A stretch of DNA of 64,000 nucleotides, taken from NCBI GenBank assembly GCA_963662525.1, contig OY759717.1, positions 1,736,001 through 1,800,000 on the forward strand, written 5' to 3'. This document shows positions 44,690 to 53,116 of the stretch, one piece after another. Both the position numbers and the translations under genes were made by a program. The stretch comes from CAZSDU01 sp963662525 (GTDB lineage Bacteria > Bacteroidota > Bacteroidia > Bacteroidales > FEN-979). The notes under the pieces are model-generated. The model had not been told where the DNA came from and did no database searches. It was given only the letters and a program-made list of their open reading frames with translations. The stretch's first letter is position 1, and each line of letters opens with the position of its first letter.

Positions 44690-45328
44690 ATGGAAAAGAT
44701 CAGGATTGCCATCGTTGATGACCACGACCTATTCAGGGAGGGCATCATTCTTGTGTTAAACCAGATTGAGGGTTTTGAGGTGGTGTTCAATACCTCCGAC
44801 GGGAACCGTTTTGTGGAGTCGCTCCAGGAAACGGAGGTGGATATCGCGCTGATGGATATTGAAATGCCTGTCATCGATGGCGCTCTCACTACCGGGAGGG
44901 CGCTGAAAGTAAAGCCTGAGCTGAAAGTGATCGCCCTCACCATGTTCTCCGATACCGGTCATTACACCCAGATGATCCAGGCCGGAGTCAAAGGGTTCAT
45001 CCTGAAAAAGGCCAACAAATTCGAACTGGAACAGGCCATACTCGCGGTGCATCGGGGAGGAACTTGTTTCAGCCCGGAGATCCTGCAGAAGCTGGCTTTC
45101 AGATATACCGGGAAGAATACCAGCGATGAGAATCTTACCTGCCGCGAAGTGGAAATCATGGTGTTGGTATGCCAGGGTCATACCTCTCAGGAAATATCGG
45201 ATCGGTTGTATATCTCCACTAAAACAGTTGAAACTCACCGTTCCAACCTCTTTCTCAAGGCCGGCGTACGTAACGTGGCGGAACTTATAGCCTGGGCGGT
45301 AAGGAACCAGTACTACTCCATACGGTAA
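44690..45328 (+). CDS. NarL/LuxR-type response regulator
   Basis: A 212-aa regulator. The receiver has acidic residues at D10/D11, phospho-acceptor D56 (IALMDIEMP), and the Thr and Lys positions in IALTMFSD and FILKKAN. The LuxR helix-turn-helix is at ~145-205 (LTCREVEIMVLVCQG, then YISTKTVETHRSNLF). It pairs with the HisKA_3 kinase encoded immediately upstream and probably controls the exported hydrolases downstream. The ATG is at 44690; a TTG two codons earlier overlaps the kinase stop. Confidence 0.93.
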   Translation: MEKIRIAIVDDHDLFREGIILVLNQIEGFEVVFNTSDGNRFVESLQETEVDIALMDIEMPVIDGALTTGRALKVKPELKVIALTMFSDTGHYTQMIQAGVKGFILKKANKFELEQAILAVHRGGTCFSPEILQKLAFRYTGKNTSDENLTCREVEIMVLVCQGHTSQEISDRLYISTKTVETHRSNLFLKAGVRNVAELIAWAVRNQYYSIR

Positions 45329-45461
45329 GGATTTTGCCCCGTGGCTATCATGGTTTTCCCTGAGCAGATTTCAGGGGATTCATCTCAACCTTTCAGTGGT
45401 TCTCCTGAGCTCCACGTCCTGGCAGGGCAGTAACTTCCCTTCCGGATTTAATCTGTTTTTC

Positions 45462-45830
45462 ATGATCCTCATCGCCCTTGCCGACGTTAACCAGACATAC
45501 TGCCATGGCTTGAAGACCATGCTTGAACAAGTGGAGGATTTCCATGTATCTATCATACCCACTGAAAATTTCCACCCTGAGTTCATCAGCGATCCATCCA
45601 TCGGAATACTGCTGATTGATGAAGACCTTTACCAGCAATGCCTGAACATATATCCGGAACAGAAGATGCTTCTTTCATCACGGAAAACGATAGAGCTGAC
45701 GATGGACCTTGACGAACGACTCCTCCCCCCCAATGGATATGAAGTGATCTACAAAGGATCAGGCAAAAAAGAGTTTGAGGAGAGGATCAGGAAACTTACG
45801 TCTGAAGAGATTAATCCAACCAACATATGA
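45462..45830 (+). CDS. degenerate receiver-like protein
   Basis: A 122-aa protein starting MILIALADVNQTYCHGLKTM, which resembles the first strand and helix of a response-regulator receiver (compare IRIAIVDDHDLFREGI in the gene before), but the acidic pair is replaced by ADVN and no standard LMDxxMP motif is present (ILLIDEDLYQQ instead). No output domain. It may be a pseudo-receiver binding the kinase or regulator. Its stop overlaps the start of the phospholipase D-like gene by 4 bp (ATGA), which couples the two. A longer frame to 45396 is possible. Confidence 0.65.
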   Translation: MILIALADVNQTYCHGLKTMLEQVEDFHVSIIPTENFHPEFISDPSIGILLIDEDLYQQCLNIYPEQKMLLSSRKTIELTMDLDERLLPPNGYEVIYKGSGKKEFEERIRKLTSEEINPTNI

Positions 45831-47575
45831 AATACCAGCGTTTACCCCTGCTCCTTGCAGGAATGATCTTCTCGGTCGTCTCTTTTTCCCCGGTCCTTGG
45901 CCAGGCGCCTGTCATCACGGCGGTGACCTATGACTCCATCACCCAGAGCAGCGTGACCCTCCACTGGAAGACCACAGTCCCGGCTGATTCAAGGATCTTC
46001 CGGATGGTCTCCGACTCGAATGACCAGCCGGTGGTTTATACCGATTCGGCCAGTCTGCCTTCGCTTGTCGCGCTGCATTCAATGAGGGTCGGCAACCTAC
46101 AATCCGCAGTCATGTATAGGTATATGATGAAGTCGGTGAACGCCCAGGGAAGCGATTCGGCAACAGGGTATTTCATAACCAGCTCAGCTTCAACGGGGAA
46201 AGTAACGGTTTGGTTCAACCATTCGGTAGATACCCTGGTGAGTACAGGAACGCCTGCCAAAGGGAACAGTGACTTCCAGAAGCTCTTCATGGATCAGATC
46301 AACAAGGCAAGCCACAGCATCGACATCACGACCTGGTTATTTGAAGATGAAGATTCTGTTGCTGCATGCCTTATCAGGGCAAAAGAGAGGGGGGTGAAGA
46401 TACGATTTGTTTACGATTACACTCCTTTCACAGCCAATATCGACACACTGCTGAAACATGGTATACAGGTCGTCAGGAGGAATTTCGACACCACCTTTAC
46501 CATGCACGACAAGTTCTGGATCTTCGACCACCGCTATAACTCCGACCCCACCAACCAGTACCTCTGGACAGGCTCGACCAATGTCACCCACACCCAGTTC
46601 CACAGCGATCGTAACAATATCATCATCATACAGGATCAGTCGCTCTGCGAGGTTTACACCCGCGAATTCGAGGAGATGTGGGGATCGGGCACCGACCGGC
46701 CCGACATTTCCAGGTCGAGGTTCGGGACCGAAAAGAAGGGCGAACTGGCCCATATCCTGAATATAGGGGGGATTCCCATGGAAGTGTATTTCGCTCCCAC
46801 CGACAGCATTGCCGATACCCTGGTAAGTCTGTTCACTACTAAACCGGTGAAAAGCATATATTTCTCCATGCTCAAGTTCGTCTTCCCGTCTATTGAAACA
46901 GCGCTGCATGAAAACTTCATCAGGGGAATATCGATCAGCGGGGTCTTCGACTCCTCCTGTTCGGTAAGAAAGGGCTCAGCTTTTCCCCGGATGAAAGGAG
47001 AGCAGGTGGCAGAAGCCTGGGATCCGCCTGCCGATGTGTTCATTGACACCCTTCCCGGCTTGCTTCATCACAAGTACTGCCTGATTAACGCCGATACTGC
47101 TGCCGGAGAAAAAATCCTGACTACAGGCTCCTTCAACTGGGAACTGCCGGCTCAGCAAGGTAACGATGAGAATATGCTGGTCATCCATAATGCGGCCATC
47201 AACAACCTCTATTTCCAGGAATTCATGGCCAGGTACAGGGAATCGGGAGGGACACACATCGGAGGCAGCTGGGGAATCGGACCGGCAGAGATAGGCTCAG
47301 TTGTTGATGAGCCGAAGGCCAGTCCAAATCCGTTCAGCGACAGGACCAGCATAAGCTTCCGTGTGAAAAACCGTGCAACGGTGAGCCTGGAGATTTATGA
47401 TCAGTGTGGAAGGCTGGTTGCTGCTCTGGATGAAGGAACCATGGAGCCGGGAGTACATCTTATCAATATCGATGGCAGCATACTCCCCTCAGGCATATTG
47501 TTGTGCAAAATAAACACCGGAAGTAAGATGCATTTACTGAAACTGGTCCACTCAAGAGGTTCAGTTAAGCCCTAA
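45827..47575 (+). CDS. secreted phospholipase D-like T9SS protein
   Basis: A 582-aa precursor: signal peptide ending near SPVLGQ, a fibronectin III-like domain (~28-115, VTYDSITQSSVTLHWKTT), then a PLD-like domain with two HKD-type motifs. The first is HDKFWIFD (H227, HxKx4D) with GSTN after it. The second is HHKYCLIN (H414, HxKx4N) with GSFNW after it, where Asp is replaced by Asn. A T9SS type A sorting domain closes the protein (ASPNPFSDRTSISF). It is likely a surface or secreted phosphodiesterase acting on phospholipids or nucleic acids. Confidence 0.87.
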   Translation: MKYQRLPLLLAGMIFSVVSFSPVLGQAPVITAVTYDSITQSSVTLHWKTTVPADSRIFRMVSDSNDQPVVYTDSASLPSLVALHSMRVGNLQSAVMYRYMMKSVNAQGSDSATGYFITSSASTGKVTVWFNHSVDTLVSTGTPAKGNSDFQKLFMDQINKASHSIDITTWLFEDEDSVAACLIRAKERGVKIRFVYDYTPFTANIDTLLKHGIQVVRRNFDTTFTMHDKFWIFDHRYNSDPTNQYLWTGSTNVTHTQFHSDRNNIIIIQDQSLCEVYTREFEEMWGSGTDRPDISRSRFGTEKKGELAHILNIGGIPMEVYFAPTDSIADTLVSLFTTKPVKSIYFSMLKFVFPSIETALHENFIRGISISGVFDSSCSVRKGSAFPRMKGEQVAEAWDPPADVFIDTLPGLLHHKYCLINADTAAGEKILTTGSFNWELPAQQGNDENMLVIHNAAINNLYFQEFMARYRESGGTHIGGSWGIGPAEIGSVVDEPKASPNPFSDRTSISFRVKNRATVSLEIYDQCGRLVAALDEGTMEPGVHLINIDGSILPSGILLCKINTGSKMHLLKLVHSRGSVKP

Positions 47576-47596
47576 TCGTAATAAACCAAATAATCA

Positions 47597-49174
47597 ATGA
47601 TGAAAAACAGGATTTTGATTTTCTTTATGACACTGGTCGTTGCTTTTGCGCTGGTGTTAAATTCATGTAAAAAAGACTCCTCAACGGATAATGATCTTGG
47701 CGCACATCCTAACGATGCCGACAGGGCGCTTCCATACACCAATGCCGACTGGATGGCCGGGATCGATGATACCCGTTACTTGTCGGAACTCTCTATCCCC
47801 GGTACCCATGATTGCGGCGCCGATCTTCACACCTCCGAACAAGGGGCTGCCTGGGCTAATGTTATTGCCCAGGATTTCCGTCTTTCGAACCAGATGTTGC
47901 TGGGTGTAAGATGGTTTGATGTGCGCTTGAGCGATGATGAAGGGACCATGACCGTATTTCATTGGGATTATTATCTTCACAAGAATTTCACCGACCTGAT
48001 CACACAGGCCATTGACTTCCTGAATGCTCATCCGACAGAAACAGTTGTTTTTATGATCAAACAGGAGCACTCTTCCCGGGGCGACGATGCCTTTGCCAAC
48101 GGAATCTGGTGTGGCTACCTGTATCCTTACCTGAACCACTTCTGGCTTGAAAATCATATTCCACAGCTTGGCGAGGTGAGGGGAAAAATCGTGATCATGA
48201 GGCAATTCGAGGGCACACACGGGTACCCCATGGGGTCACCACTGATCTGGCAGGACAATACCAGCGGTAATATTTATATGTCTGATAATAATTTTTATTA
48301 CTATGTGCAGGATCATTATTCGCTGGGTACGGTTGAGACCAGCACCAAGATCGATGAAATAGAGGCCTGTATTGAAAAAGCTCATGCAGAGCCCTATCCT
48401 TACCGTTGCTTTTATATCAATTTTACCAGTGCTGAGCGACAGGCGTCGCAAACCCTGGAACATATCACCTCCGAAATCCAACCAGCCATCGATAACTATC
48501 TGATATCGAAAAAATATCAGAATGTCGGGGTGATCATGGTCAATTTTGCAGGAGGTTCCGACGACGACGAGGTACATACCAGCTTTGTACAAGATATCCT
48601 GAACCTGAATAATTTCAGCAATACCCTTCAGATTGGCAGCCAGACCTGGATGAACCATAACCTGAGAACAACCACTTACAGCAATGGCGATGCCATACCG
48701 CAGGTTCAGGATCCTGTGGCATGGTCAAAACTCACAACAGGAGCCTGGTGCTATTATAATAACGACATAACACACAGCCCCCCCGACGGGATATTGTACA
48801 ATTGGTATGCAGTTACCGACCCACGCGGCCTTGCTCCTCAAGGCTGGCATGTGGCCAGTTGGGACGATTGGAATACCCTGGCCAATTATCTCGGAGGATG
48901 GGAAGTAGCCGGAGGCAAGCTCAAAGATGCCGGCAACCTGCACTGGGCGCCACCCAACGCGGGTGGGATGAATACAGTATTATTCACGGCCACACCTGCC
49001 GGGATGCGTGATGGTCAGGGAGCATTTTCAGACTGTGGTCAAACGGCTTATTGGTGGACATCCACAGTAAGCTCTCCAATTGTCATTCAGTATAATGATC
49101 CCGGACTTTGGAACGGAAACGGAGCTACTGCGAAACAATGCGGGTTTCCGGTAAGATGTGTGAAAGACAATTAG
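47597..49174 (+). CDS. PI-PLC-like lipoprotein with C-terminal FISUMP domain
   Basis: A 525-aa lipoprotein (lipobox LNSC, C24). Residues ~60-340 form a PI-PLC X-type domain: H71 in SIPGTHDCGADLH, GVRWFDVR around residue 104-110, and a second candidate catalytic H122 in TVFHWDYY. Residues ~365-525 form a FISUMP (Fibrobacter major paralogous) domain: IGSQTWMNHNLR, DGILYNWYAV, LAPQGWHVASWDDW, FPVRCVKD. The first domain would cleave a phosphodiester in phosphoinositides or GPI-type anchors; the second is a surface domain of unknown role. It follows the PLD-like gene by 21 bp. Confidence 0.88.
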   Translation: MMKNRILIFFMTLVVAFALVLNSCKKDSSTDNDLGAHPNDADRALPYTNADWMAGIDDTRYLSELSIPGTHDCGADLHTSEQGAAWANVIAQDFRLSNQMLLGVRWFDVRLSDDEGTMTVFHWDYYLHKNFTDLITQAIDFLNAHPTETVVFMIKQEHSSRGDDAFANGIWCGYLYPYLNHFWLENHIPQLGEVRGKIVIMRQFEGTHGYPMGSPLIWQDNTSGNIYMSDNNFYYYVQDHYSLGTVETSTKIDEIEACIEKAHAEPYPYRCFYINFTSAERQASQTLEHITSEIQPAIDNYLISKKYQNVGVIMVNFAGGSDDDEVHTSFVQDILNLNNFSNTLQIGSQTWMNHNLRTTTYSNGDAIPQVQDPVAWSKLTTGAWCYYNNDITHSPPDGILYNWYAVTDPRGLAPQGWHVASWDDWNTLANYLGGWEVAGGKLKDAGNLHWAPPNAGGMNTVLFTATPAGMRDGQGAFSDCGQTAYWWTSTVSSPIVIQYNDPGLWNGNGATAKQCGFPVRCVKDN

Positions 49175-49273
49175 TTTTTTAATGACTGTCCTACCCGGCT
49201 GAAATCGATGTCTCAGGGGTTAGCAATTAAATAAAATTAAGAAGTATTTATAAATCTAAAAAGGGGAAAAACC

Positions 49274-50380
49274 ATGTCAGAAAAATTAACGAGTATGTTC
49301 CGGATGATGAACTGTCGTTTCGACAGCGTTACCATGATGCTGCTGATCATTGTTCTTGTGATACTGAGCAGTTGCAGCAAAAATAAACCTCAAGAACCAC
49401 CGCTTGGAACAGGTGAAACACTTCGTTTTGTTTTTCTGGCCGACAGCCGGGGCGACTCGCTCGGCTACACCATCGACTCGACTGCGCTGAACCCGATCAT
49501 CCGCTGCATTGACACGCTTAACCCGAAGCCCTCTTTTATGGTATTCGGAGGCGATATGTGCTATAGGGGTTATATGAACAAGAAATATACCTTCGAGGAA
49601 TTCAAAAACCTCTTTTCGGTTCTGACGAGCAAAGGAATCAAATTGTACACGGCCGTGGGAAACCATGAACTTTATCATGAGCATGCAAGCTACGGTTACT
49701 TTCTGGTCAACCAGCAGCAGTTCCAGAGTACTTTTTCAGATAACCCGGCCAACGGACCAACCGGGTATGAGCACCTGGCTTATTCTTTCACCGATGAGGC
49801 AACCAGCTCTTTTTTTGCTGTAATGGATTGTTATTATGTAACCAAAGATACCCAGAAAATAAACATGGGTGGCCATATCGATTCTACACAAATGGCCTGG
49901 CTGAAAACACAGGTGGCACAGACCGGTGCATTGCATAAATTCCTTTTTATACATGTACCCTATTATTATGTCGACAATGACTCAACGGAAGCTTCGGAAG
50001 CGGATACAACCCTCACCATGCTTTGGTCGTTCATCGACGCCAACAAGTTCGACATCTATGCATGCGGACATTCGCATCTGTATGCGCGAAGGACCATTGA
50101 CGGCAGTTTAGCCCCGTTCCCGCAGCCCACAACGCCGGTTCCGGCCTGGAAGAACAATGTCGTGCAGCTTCTCAACGGCACCTGCGGTGCAGGTTCCGGA
50201 GGCGGATACATCGATCCGACGGTCAGAACCGAATGGAACGTTCACAACAACAAAAAGACCTATTACTTCAGCGTTGTCGACATCTCTGGCAGCACCGTTA
50301 CGGTAAACAGTTACCAGGGATATACTGGAGCATACAGCGTGTTTGATACATTCACGATTACCAGGCTTGATAATCGTTAA
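49274..50380 (+). CDS. metallophosphoesterase lipoprotein
   Basis: A 368-aa calcineurin-like phosphoesterase with a lipoprotein signal (lipobox LSSC). The five metal-binding blocks are in order: FLADSRGD, GGDMCYRG, AVGNHELYHEH, FIHVPYYY and ACGHSHLYAR. It is probably exported and removes phosphate from, or cleaves, a phosphodiester. A GGGGAAAAA stretch precedes the ATG. It follows the PI-PLC gene by 99 bp and may be part of the same regulon. Confidence 0.9.
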   Translation: MSEKLTSMFRMMNCRFDSVTMMLLIIVLVILSSCSKNKPQEPPLGTGETLRFVFLADSRGDSLGYTIDSTALNPIIRCIDTLNPKPSFMVFGGDMCYRGYMNKKYTFEEFKNLFSVLTSKGIKLYTAVGNHELYHEHASYGYFLVNQQQFQSTFSDNPANGPTGYEHLAYSFTDEATSSFFAVMDCYYVTKDTQKINMGGHIDSTQMAWLKTQVAQTGALHKFLFIHVPYYYVDNDSTEASEADTTLTMLWSFIDANKFDIYACGHSHLYARRTIDGSLAPFPQPTTPVPAWKNNVVQLLNGTCGAGSGGGYIDPTVRTEWNVHNNKKTYYFSVVDISGSTVTVNSYQGYTGAYSVFDTFTITRLDNR

Positions 50381-50494
50381 ACAAAATTGAAAGAGTATAA
50401 GGTAAAGAATGGTTTTTGGTTTTGATTATTAATTTTCATATTTTTATTGTTTCAATCCTATTGAAAATCTTATTATTCATTTAAAACCAGGAAC

Positions 50495-51190
50495 ATGAAA
50501 AAGTATGCAGCAGAATTTATCGGAACTTTCAGCCTTGTCCTTTTTGGCTGTGGTTCTGCAGTGATTGCAGGGATTGCCGGAACCGGCCCCAGCGGAATTG
50601 GACTTTTGGGCATTTCCATTGCCTTTGGATTTGCGGTTGTTGCCATGGCTTATGCCATCGGCGGAATTTCGGGCTGTCACATCAATCCGGCAGTAACGAT
50701 TGGCGTGCTTGTTGCCGGGAAAATGGAAGTGAAAGATGCCATTGGTTATATTATCGCGCAATGTTTCGGAGCGATCCTCGGCGCCGGCGTACTTTATCTG
50801 ATTGTTTCAGGCCGTCCCGATTTTACCATGGGAGAATGGGCACTGGGTTCCAATGGCTGGGGTGAAGGCTACCTGGGCCAATATAACACCCTTAGCGCTT
50901 TCATCATTGAAGCCGTCATGACCTTTCTTTTCATCTTTGTCATCCTGGCGACCACTTCAAAGTTCGGCAATGGAGCCATGGCCGGACTGGCCATTGGTGT
51001 TACCCTGATGCTGATCCACCTGGTGACCATCCCCGTTACAGGAACTTCCGTGAACCCTGCCCGTAGTCTTGGTCCTGCTATTTTTGCCGGCGGCAAGGCC
51101 CTCGCTCAGCTCTGGCTGTTTTTCGTTGCTCCGATTGCAGGCGCTGTCATCGCCGCGATTGTATGGAAATTCGGTTTTGATAAAGAATAA
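50495..51190 (+). CDS. aqpZ: aquaporin Z-type water channel
   Basis: A 231-aa six-helix channel with both NPA motifs, HINPAVT and VNPARSLGPA. The selectivity-filter residues fit the water-specific class: Phe in IAFGFAV, His in LIHLVTIPV, Thr in TGTSVNPA and the Arg after the second NPA. This argues against glycerol transport. It has a 114-bp AT-rich upstream spacer and is followed by a small exported protein gene after 13 bp. Confidence 0.93.
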   Translation: MKKYAAEFIGTFSLVLFGCGSAVIAGIAGTGPSGIGLLGISIAFGFAVVAMAYAIGGISGCHINPAVTIGVLVAGKMEVKDAIGYIIAQCFGAILGAGVLYLIVSGRPDFTMGEWALGSNGWGEGYLGQYNTLSAFIIEAVMTFLFIFVILATTSKFGNGAMAGLAIGVTLMLIHLVTIPVTGTSVNPARSLGPAIFAGGKALAQLWLFFVAPIAGAVIAAIVWKFGFDKE

Positions 51191-51203
51191 ATTTGTAAAT
51201 ATC

Positions 51204-51704
51204 ATGAAAACAAAATTATTGATCATTGCTTCCATTCTGCTGGGCTTTGGTGTTCAGGCGCAGAATATACAAGTCCCGACTTCGGGCGACATGAAAAAGC
51301 TTGAACAGAATGTGAAAAGTGAAGCCGAAAAAACGACCAGCCAGATCAATATCGGCAGCTTGATCGGGCAGCTTACGAACAATATTTCCAGTGAGGCCTT
51401 TACCGATTCTTTTAAAAAGAACAAGAGTGCGTTTATTTCGAAGGTTAATAACGTCAAGGACCCTTCCGGCGCTTCCGGCGCTTTACAGACCCTGCAGGGG
51501 GGACTGCTTCCCTCGGCCATGGATGCGGGATGGGGATCGGTTAAAGATAAATGGGTGAAAGATGCCAAGACAGCCAGCACCGTGAAATCCCTGGCAGGGC
51601 TTGCCGGCACTCTGGAATCCAACATCAGCGATAAATATTTCAAGGGCGACTGGGCAAAAGCACGCCCGGCCTGGCAGGCTGCTCTGGGGGCATTGTCGAA
51701 ATAG
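51204..51704 (+). CDS. small exported protein of unknown function
   Basis: A 166-aa protein from the ATG at 51204 with a signal peptide (MKTKLLIIASILLGFGVQAQ). The mature part is mostly helical and polar, rich in Ser, Lys and Gly (INIGSLIGQLTNNISSEAF, LQTLQGGLLPSAMDAGWGSV). I recognise no family. It starts 13 bp after aqpZ and is probably co-transcribed. Confidence 0.75.
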   Translation: MKTKLLIIASILLGFGVQAQNIQVPTSGDMKKLEQNVKSEAEKTTSQINIGSLIGQLTNNISSEAFTDSFKKNKSAFISKVNNVKDPSGASGALQTLQGGLLPSAMDAGWGSVKDKWVKDAKTASTVKSLAGLAGTLESNISDKYFKGDWAKARPAWQAALGALSK

Positions 51705-51733
51705 GGATTAATGATACAAGTTGCCGGCTGGCA

Positions 51734-52159
51734 CTAATGACCATAGGTCATCAGGTAATGTTCAATCCCGGCTTCGGTAAACTGTTCACCAACTTTCTCA
51801 AAGCCGTTTCTTTCATAAAAGGAAACGGCTTTGAGCTGTGCATGGAGGTAGATGGGTTTTTCCAGGGGAACAACATCTTCCAGTACTGCCCTGAGGATGA
51901 TTTCACCTATGCCCCGGTTGCGGAATTCAGGCAATACGGCAAAGCGTTCCAGTTTTATTCCTTTCCCGGTTTCCCGCCAGCGGGCGGCAGCAATGGGTTT
52001 TTCTCCGAGGAAAAGGAGAAAATGCCTGGCTTCTTCCTCGTGATCATATTCAAGCGCAGGATCAACTCCCTGTTCTTCGACAAATACCTTCTTACGGATT
52101 TCCAAAGCCTGACCCGCCAGCGCTTTGTCTTCAGATGTAAATCGTATAACTTTAAACAT
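51734..52159 (-). CDS. GNAT family N-acetyltransferase
   Basis: A 141-aa acetyltransferase. The acetyl-CoA binding motif A is LERFAVLPEFRNRGIGEIIL and the C-terminal SFYERNGFEKVGEQFTEAG block is typical of the ElaA/YjcF-like GNAT group. Substrate unknown. It lies downstream of the PHP gene on the same strand, with a GC-rich palindrome in the 66-bp gap. Confidence 0.9.
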   Translation of the reverse strand: MFKVIRFTSEDKALAGQALEIRKKVFVEEQGVDPALEYDHEEEARHFLLFLGEKPIAAARWRETGKGIKLERFAVLPEFRNRGIGEIILRAVLEDVVPLEKPIYLHAQLKAVSFYERNGFEKVGEQFTEAGIEHYLMTYGH

Positions 52160-52175
52160 ATATCAAGGTTTGGGT

Positions 52176-52226
52176 ACCCACCCCCAACCCCCTCCCTTCC
52201 GGAAGGGAGGGGGCTAAGGGGTGGGT
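52176..52226. repeat. F: large GC-rich palindrome between PHP and GNAT genes
   Basis: CCCCCTCCCTTCC (52188-52200) is followed directly by its complement GGAAGGGAGGGGG (52201-52213). After a small bulge the outer arms ACCCACCCC (52176-52184) and GGGGTGGGT (52218-52226) pair too. The structure ends on the stop codon of the PHP gene and could act as a terminator or mRNA stabiliser for it. Confidence 0.85.
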
Positions 52227-53065
52227 CATTTCAAAGCCACAGTTTCCCAGCCAGAAAGGCCCAGTTCCATCACTTCCCGGAAACCAATGTCGTAAAGCAA
52301 GCGGGCAGTTTCTGGAAAAAGCAAGGCGAGTTCTGACGGTTTATGGGCATCCGAACTGATGATGACCGGGATGTTCATCTCGTGAATTTTTTTCAGGATG
52401 GCGGGACCGGGAAAAAGCGAATCCGAGCGCTTTTTATACAGTCCGCGGGTATTCACCTCCACGATGGTCCCGGAGCGTTTCACCAGCTCAAGGGTTTCAT
52501 CGACAAGGGCGGTGTACCAGGGTTCATCTTCCGTGAAAAACCTGTTACGGTTATGCATTTTGATCTTGTCGAGATGACCGATGATGTCCATTTTACCAGA
52601 CGTAAGCATGCTGTTGATTTGTTGCCAGTAGGCCGTCACTCCTTTGCGGATATTTCCGCCAAAGAGCCTGTTCAGGCCATCATCGTAGGTGGCAGGGTCC
52701 GGACCATCGATGAACCAGAGATCGTCGCCTGAACCGTTCCCGACAAGATGTACCGACCCAATGAGATAATCGAGCGGAAAATTTTCCCGGAAGTAGGAAA
52801 AAGAATGGCCCATGCCGGGGATGTAATCCACTTCCAATCCTAGAAAAACCCGCATATCGCCTATCGCCTTTCGCCCATCGCCTATCGCATCACAGTATTC
52901 CTGCATTTTTTCCGGCCGCAGGGCGAATGTGTTCTCGAAGGGCAGGGGGGAATGGTCGGAGAAGCCCAGGCTATCCATCCCAAGCGAAAGAGCCGATTCT
53001 ACATATTTCTGCGGTTCGTCTGATCCGTCGGAGAAATAAGTATGAGTATGGTAATTAGAAAACAA
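52226..53065 (-). CDS. PHP-family histidinol-phosphatase-like phosphoesterase
   Basis: A 279-aa PHP-domain metalloenzyme. Metal-binding motifs are YHTHTYFSDG at the N-terminus, GFSDHSP, the Glu in GLEVDY, GSVHLVG, IGHLDK and ISSDAHKP near the C-terminus. The length and pattern match HisK/HisJ-type histidinol phosphatases, but no his genes lie nearby, so the substrate is open. Array B4 inserts AIGDGRKAIGD at ~residue 60-70, between the DHSP motif and the GLEVDY strand. Confidence 0.87.
   Translation of the reverse strand: MFSNYHTHTYFSDGSDEPQKYVESALSLGMDSLGFSDHSPLPFENTFALRPEKMQEYCDAIGDGRKAIGDMRVFLGLEVDYIPGMGHSFSYFRENFPLDYLIGSVHLVGNGSGDDLWFIDGPDPATYDDGLNRLFGGNIRKGVTAYWQQINSMLTSGKMDIIGHLDKIKMHNRNRFFTEDEPWYTALVDETLELVKRSGTIVEVNTRGLYKKRSDSLFPGPAILKKIHEMNIPVIISSDAHKPSELALLFPETARLLYDIGFREVMELGLSGWETVALK
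52851..52890 (-). repeat. B4: CGCCTAT heptamer array inside the PHP gene
   Basis: About five units on the plus strand. The PHP gene reads the opposite strand, where a perfect array would contain TAG in every frame. Base changes in the units (TGG and TAT for TAG) keep it open as AIGDGRKAIGDMR. Confidence 0.8.
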
Positions 53066-53070
53066 GTTTA

Positions 53071-53106
53071 GTGTACTTTGTGTAAATCATTGTGTCCTTA
53101 GTGATT
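53071..53106 (+). repeat. E2: CACAAAG-type repeat tract
   Basis: The tract lies between the PHP and U32 genes. Positions 53073-53094 are the exact reverse complement of 41699-41720. Confidence 0.7.
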
Positions 53107-53116
53107 AATATTGGTA

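Noticed and set aside
50495..51190. Aquaglyceroporin taking up glycerol from the phospholipase cluster
   Set aside because: The selectivity-filter pattern (Phe, His, Thr, Arg) is that of water-specific AqpZ, not of a glycerol channel.
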